DNA of 64,000 nt, taken from Aradus depressus (Eukaryota; Arthropoda; Insecta; Hemiptera; Aradidae). The translations under genes were made by a program, and so were the position numbers. Of this stretch, positions 59,951-64,000 are shown piece after piece. The stretch's first letter is position 1; every line of letters begins with the position of its first letter. The stretch spans positions 4,402,001 to 4,466,000 of the forward strand of contig OY759214.1 in NCBI GenBank assembly GCA_963662175.1. The letters run 5' to 3'. The notes under the pieces were generated by a model. That model worked only from the letters and a program-made list of their open reading frames with translations, searched no databases and had not been told where the DNA came from.

Positions 59951-60242
59951 TATTTCTGAGAGATAGCTTTAGTTAGGTTTATGAGCGAGGGAGTGTCAGC
60001 GCTGGCTGGCTTCTCCCATCAAGTGACGTTGTTAGTTTTTCTTTTTGTCCACATATTTGCTTGTTATGTATATATTGTATATAGATTGCAAATAAAAAAA
60101 AAAAAGTTTATGAGCAATGAAAATAAAGGTGTGATTAAGTTTTGATTTTGGGATATGAACGATGAGAGAACGTTACTGATAACGGGTATAGAATGTGGCT
60201 CGGTCTTTGATTGTGCTGGATCAACCCTGGGCTGCTACATTC
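59951..60242. other. Intron segment with A-rich stretch
   Basis: Non-coding sequence with AAATAAAAAAAAAAAAG near 60091, possibly the tail of an unidentified retroposed fragment. Nothing else is recognised. Confidence 0.4.
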
Positions 60243-61075
60243 GCATCCTTATCGGGGAAGGTGGTGGTAAGAGGTGACTTGTGCATCTGACGGGGGTGGT
60301 GTGGTGCAAATGGAGCAATGCGGCAAGGTGGCTGGCCGGGCAGCCTCACGAGGACCACCCACAGGCCCACTGGGGCCGCACGCCGAGTGCCAGGGTTATC
60401 GGGGAAGGTGGTGGTGAAGAGGTGACTTGTGCATCTTACAGGGGTGGTGTGGTGCAAGTGGAGCAATGCGGCAAGGTGGCTGGCCGGGCAGCCTCACGAG
60501 GACCACCCACAGGCCCACTGGGGCCGCACGCCGAGTGCCAGGGTTATCGGAGAAGGTGGTGGTGAAGAGGTGACTTGTGCATCTTACAGGGGTGGTGTGG
60601 TGCAAGTGGAGCAATGCGGCAAGGTGGCTGGCCGGGCAGCCTCACGAGGACCACCCACAGGCCCACTGGGGCCGCACGCCGAGTGCCAGGGTTATCGGAG
60701 AAGGTGGTGGTGAAGAGGTGACTTGTGCATCTTACAGGGGTGGTGTGGTGCAAGTGGAGCAATGCGGCAAGGTGGCTGGCCGGGCAGCCTCACGAGGACC
60801 ACCCACAGGCCCACTGGGGCCGCACGCCGAGTGCCAGGGTTATCGGAGAAGGTGGTGGTGAAGAGGTGACTTGTGCATCTTACAGGGGTGGTGTGGTGCA
60901 AGTGGAGCAATGCGGCAAGGTGGCTGGCCGGGCAGCCTCACGAGGACCACCCACAGGCCCACTGGGGCCGCTCGCCGAGTGCCAGGGTTATCGGGGAAGG
61001 TGGTGGTGAAAAGGTGACTTGTGCATCTTACAGGGGTGGTGTGGTTCAAGTGGAGCAATGCGGCAAGGTGGCTGG
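60243..61075 (+). repeat. GC-rich 148-bp minisatellite, ~5.6 copies
   Basis: Nearly identical units start at about 60281, 60429, 60577, 60725 and 60873 when scored by the same phrase. It is GC-rich in an AT-rich neighbourhood. Each unit contains GTGCATCTTACAGGGGTGG, which resembles a splice acceptor, and GTGCCAGGGTTATCG. Since 148 is not a multiple of three, open frames of 72-94 codons pass through different frames on both strands and are probably not translated. Confidence 0.92.
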
Positions 61076-61449
61076 ACTCTGAGGTCCCTGTAGACTGTTA
61101 AATTCTAAACTACTTTGGCATTATACATAATATAATATAGATATTTACATGGTTATGAGAAGGCAGGCAAAAAGATAGAACTTAAAGTCTTACTTGTCAA
61201 GGCGGAGGAGCGGCATGGTAGGGCATCTTGAGGTTCAGGACTGAGAATGGTGCCAGTGTCATAACATCTTTTAAAGGCCTCCAATTTTCTTCCCTTCTGC
61301 AAAATCTGCTCTTGTGCCTTTCTATTTTTTCTGACATTTCTATTGCCTCTGAGTTGTGACCTACTCCACTTTGTGTAAACAAAGTGAACCCGTTTCGTAA
61401 TAGAGCACAACTCTTTGTTCACCCTAAAAATTCTCTCCTAATTTCACAG
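61076..61449. other. Intron before exon D
   Basis: Contains a minus-strand open frame of 89 codons (61422-61153) without a recognised domain. The last 60 bases include TTCTCTCCTAATTTCACAG, the acceptor of exon D. Confidence 0.45.
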
Positions 61450-61578
61450 TATCACAGATGGAAGGGAAGATGACTCCAAGCGGGCCGACAACAGCCGCCG
61501 TCTCGGACGGGAGTCAGCGCCTGAATTTTAAGTCCCTAATCAATCCTCAGGACGATGAAACACAAGCCAAGATAATTG
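61450..61578 (+). CDS. Exon D of unidentified modular gene
   Basis: Acceptor CCTAATTTCACAG, donor AATTG|GTATGT. It is 129 nt, symmetric, phase 1-1 and open. Joined to C2 it completes an Ile codon. It encodes ISQMEGKMTPSGP, then a Thr/Ala/Ser linker and a polar segment (LNFKSLINPQDDETQAK). The donor and early intron resemble those of C2. Family not recognised. Confidence 0.72.
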
Positions 61579-61726
61579 GTATGTTATGTTTATGTATCTG
61601 AGAAACAGCCAATAAGTCAACGGAAGAACAATAGACTTTCTTCGTTTACCTATGAAACCCTAAAAAATCATTAATGTAGTCCGAATAGAACCTGTCAGTA
61701 TTTTTATTTCATTTAGGCCTCCTAAC

Positions 61727-62762
61727 TAGGAGGAATTGTGCCCAGTCGCTGATCAGGGCGGCTGAGTCAAAGTTCCTTCTGAATCTGATAGCGGAGGCAC
61801 CTAACGCCAAGTCAAGATGGGCAGCTCTTCGGAAGCTCTCGTTAGGTTCCAACAAAAACCCTCCTTCTCCTTCAATCTTCTCTCCCGACACACTTAATTC
61901 CTTTTTTCTCTCCCGTCCTAATCTTCCTCTAGCGTCTCCAGCTGAGATTACATCTCCCCAGCCCTTCGATTCAATTAATTTTTTCTTTTCATATATTTAC
62001 CCTGACACCCTCCTAAAGATCATCCTTAATAGTAGCTCTAATTCCCTTGGCCCTGACGACATCCCGCTCCTCTTCCTTAAAACTTGCTTACCAGTCATAC
62101 TCCCAGTCCTCTTACATATCTATAATTTCTCCCTTAAAAACTCCGTCTTTCCTTCCGCCTGGAAAGAAGCATTTGTACTCCCTCTCAACAAAGTCCCTAA
62201 TCCTGAAGCTCCTAAAGACTTTCGCCCTATCTCCCTTCTGTGTTCCACATCCAAACCTTTAGAGCGTATAGTTCATTCCCAAATCTCAGATTTCCTTCTT
62301 ACCAACAAACTCCTCGACCCTTTCCAATCTGGTTTCCGACCCGGTTATGGGACTCAATCTGCCTTACTGAAACTAACAGAAGACTTCCGACAGGCCATTG
62401 ACGCTAGACAACTTACTCTGCTAGTACTGTTCGACTTTTCCAAAGCCTTTGACTCCGTGGACCACTCCATTCTCCTCATCCTCGCTCCCTCTCCACTCAG
62501 GAGTTCCCCAAGGATCCTCTCTTTCCCCGCTCCTATTCTCCCTTTTCCTCTTGGATCTTCCTCCACACATCGAATTTTGTAAATACCACCTCTACGAGGA
62601 TGATCTGCGGATTTATTTATCCTTTCACCCCTCCAGTTTCCCTACCGCATACTCGCAAATATCTGATATCAATTCCATATCCCCCTGGGCCAAACAGAAC
62701 AAACTCCTCCTTAATCCTCACAAGACCCAAGCGATTATATTAGGCATATTTAGTCTGTTTTA
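61727..62762 (+). pseudogene. LINE reverse-transcriptase fragment
   Basis: Read on + from about 61727: a linker region, then RT blocks NSLGPDDIPLLFLK, WKEAFVLPLNKVPNP, DFRPISLLCSTSK, GFRPGYGTQSALL and LFDFSKAFDSVDHSILL. Then about 45-50 residues are missing and the frame changes. A second frame (from about 62480) continues HSGVPQGSSLSPLLFSLFLLDL and then YEDD where Y-x-DD is expected. It ends at 62762. It is non-LTR (CR1/Jockey-like), non-functional because of the deletion, and lies in the intron after exon D. Confidence 0.8.
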
Positions 62763-63380
62763 GACAGGGAAAGCCAAGGAATTTCAACCATTGACGTTTG
62801 TAGGCCCTCTGAAGATCACAAAATCTGAATGAGAGTTGGAAGTAACTTAAGTTACTCACCAACACGAAGTAACTAACCGAACAACACTGGGAGAACCTTC
62901 GTTTTTTTTTTTTTTTTTTTTTTTCAGAAATATTATTGAGACTTCATCTGCGAATGTAACCTACATAGGTTTTAGACGAATATGACCTACATACAGGTCT
63001 AATAATTTTATCTTTCTAGATTAAACGGTAGAAAAGTTACTAAGGTGTGTCACGACGGACAGCTTCAGAATTCAGGTGCTCCTTTTTTTCCCCCACTTTA
63101 TTCAATACTTATTTAATCTTCGTAGACGTTTCGGGCTGCAAGCCCAACCAACCTCAGTATCTACGAAATTTAAAACAACATTGCTATAATAATTACTTTG
63201 ATGCAATTACGGTCTTAAATCTCAATGATAATTTATTACTTTTACCTTTCCAATAACATATTACAGAGGGTGAGGTCTGCTACAGACTGCTGTCACTATT
63301 AGCAAGTATGCTACCTCATGTATCCCTAATATATACATTTATCTGCTTATCCGTTCTATTCTATTTTTTCTACTCCTCAG
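62763..63380. other. Intron before exon A2
   Basis: Contains a T23 run (62902-62924) followed by CAG, which mimics an acceptor but leads into early stops. It also contains a hairpin element (63119-63167) and the acceptor tract TTTTTTCTACTCCTCAG at the end. Confidence 0.5.
63119..63167 (-). other. Nested hairpin, weakly hammerhead-like
   Basis: The outer stem TTCGTAGA/TCTACGAA (63119-63126, 63160-63167) encloses an inner stem GGGCT/AGCCC. On the minus strand CTGAGG precedes and GAAAC follows the inner stem, as in hammerhead ribozymes of Penelope-like elements. The core CTGANGA is not matched, so it would be at best a degenerate relic. Confidence 0.3.
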
Positions 63381-63449
63381 GAGCCCCTCAGCCTAACAGG
63401 AGGATCTTTAGAGCCTCGAGCCAGCCAGCAGCCGGGGGTGACTCTGGAG
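63381..63449 (+). CDS. Exon A2 of unidentified modular gene
   Basis: Acceptor CTACTCCTCAG, donor TCTGGAG|GTACCG. It is 69 nt, symmetric, phase 1-1 and open. A second donor 12 nt earlier (CGGGG|GTGACT, exon end 63437) would also keep frame, removing four residues. It encodes GAPQPNRRIF and a linker RASSQPAAGGDSG. The 5' end and the AGCCAGTCAGCAGC-like half are homologous to exon A1 at 7652. Its presence at the far end of the window suggests the gene continues. Confidence 0.7.
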
Positions 63450-64000
63450 GTACCGATGCCATCACCTACATCTAAGAGGGCGGGGTGGGGTGTAAACATT
63501 TCTAATGGATATGAATGATTTTGGATCTGTAATCTTTCTGATATATGTAGATGCGTCTCGTAATTCAGGACTTCGAAATATCCAAAGTTTGAAAACATAC
63601 AATGAATGCTCTTAAGGAGCGACATGAGTTTGATATGATTTAGAAAATCGATTGGAACAACTGTTCTGCGCTAACTACAATGTTTACCGTTCAACGACTC
63701 TCCACACCCACAAAGAAAATGCATTCCTGTCCCCATTTTTAGGCTGGTCCTCAGAATTAGGAAAAAAACAGTCATTCACATCATTTACCCGTGATCAAAA
63801 TATTCTTCGTAAAATTCTTCAAATCGAATGAATAAATTGAAAAAAATGAGGCATGTACGTGTTTGCTTGTTTTGAAACGGGCACTCTTATCGGAAAGTTA
63901 TTCATTAGGAAAAATGTTCGTTAGAAAATTTCTGAGTGACGTATTTTTGTCAGATTTGAGATAGAACAGACGGAGCTGCAGCGTCCCAAATCAACCAAAA
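63450..64000. other. Intron after exon A2
   Basis: AT-rich sequence, no further exon or element recognised before the window ends. Confidence 0.4.

Noticed and set aside
60281..61082. 72-94 codon frames in the minisatellite as genes
   Set aside because: The 148-bp unit is not a multiple of three and frames exist on both strands, as expected for GC-rich stop-poor repeats.
62902..62927. T23-CAG acceptor for another exon
   Set aside because: In phase 1 a stop follows within about ten codons and no donor precedes it; more likely a retroposition-type T run.

Overview
Kind of organism. The window reads as a nuclear, intron-bearing animal genome, most likely an insect or another arthropod. The evidence is a complete BEL/Pao retrotransposon, APE-endonuclease/RNase H LINEs, Helitrons with a common insect-type 5' end, a long intronic satellite, and canonical GT-AG exons. 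The species cannot be named from the sequence. No rRNA, tRNA, CRISPR array or bacterial operon was seen.

Layout. Positions 1-4000 hold Helitron remnants and minisatellites. One short non-autonomous Helitron is complete (3301-3957). Positions 4328-4765 are a LINE relic followed by a 43-bp tandem repeat. Positions 7652-13688 hold short exons, a LINE inserted inside another LINE, and a 2.3-kb tandem duplication. Positions 14850-58557 are one satellite array with a 105-106 bp monomer. It was split at 16012-28475 by an LTR element, which was itself split at 18256-25289 by a BEL/Pao element. Both insertions keep perfect 5-bp target duplications (CAAAG and AATGG). Positions 58663-64000 hold more exons, LINE fragments and a GC-rich 148-bp minisatellite.

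Host gene. The + strand carries seven short exons (7652-7714, 11005-11109, 13338-13469, 14590-14697, 58663-58764, 61450-61578, 63381-63449). Each lies between a polypyrimidine-AG acceptor and a GT donor. Each length is a multiple of three, and all can be read in phase 1-1 with no stop. They encode Ser/Gly/Pro-rich linkers and short helical, coiled-coil-like segments. Three exon types recur as pairs. I read this as the interior of one large modular gene, with both ends outside the window, that hosts the satellite in one intron. The family is not recognised. In the tandemly duplicated exon pair, every difference changes the protein or is a 27-nt in-frame indel, although the flanking intron is almost identical. 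This is the most interesting signal in the window.

History by nesting. A LINE (minus strand) landed beside the first exon, and a second LINE landed inside it. A 2.3-kb block was then duplicated together with the second exon. Separately, the satellite expanded, the outer LTR element landed in it, and the BEL element landed in that.
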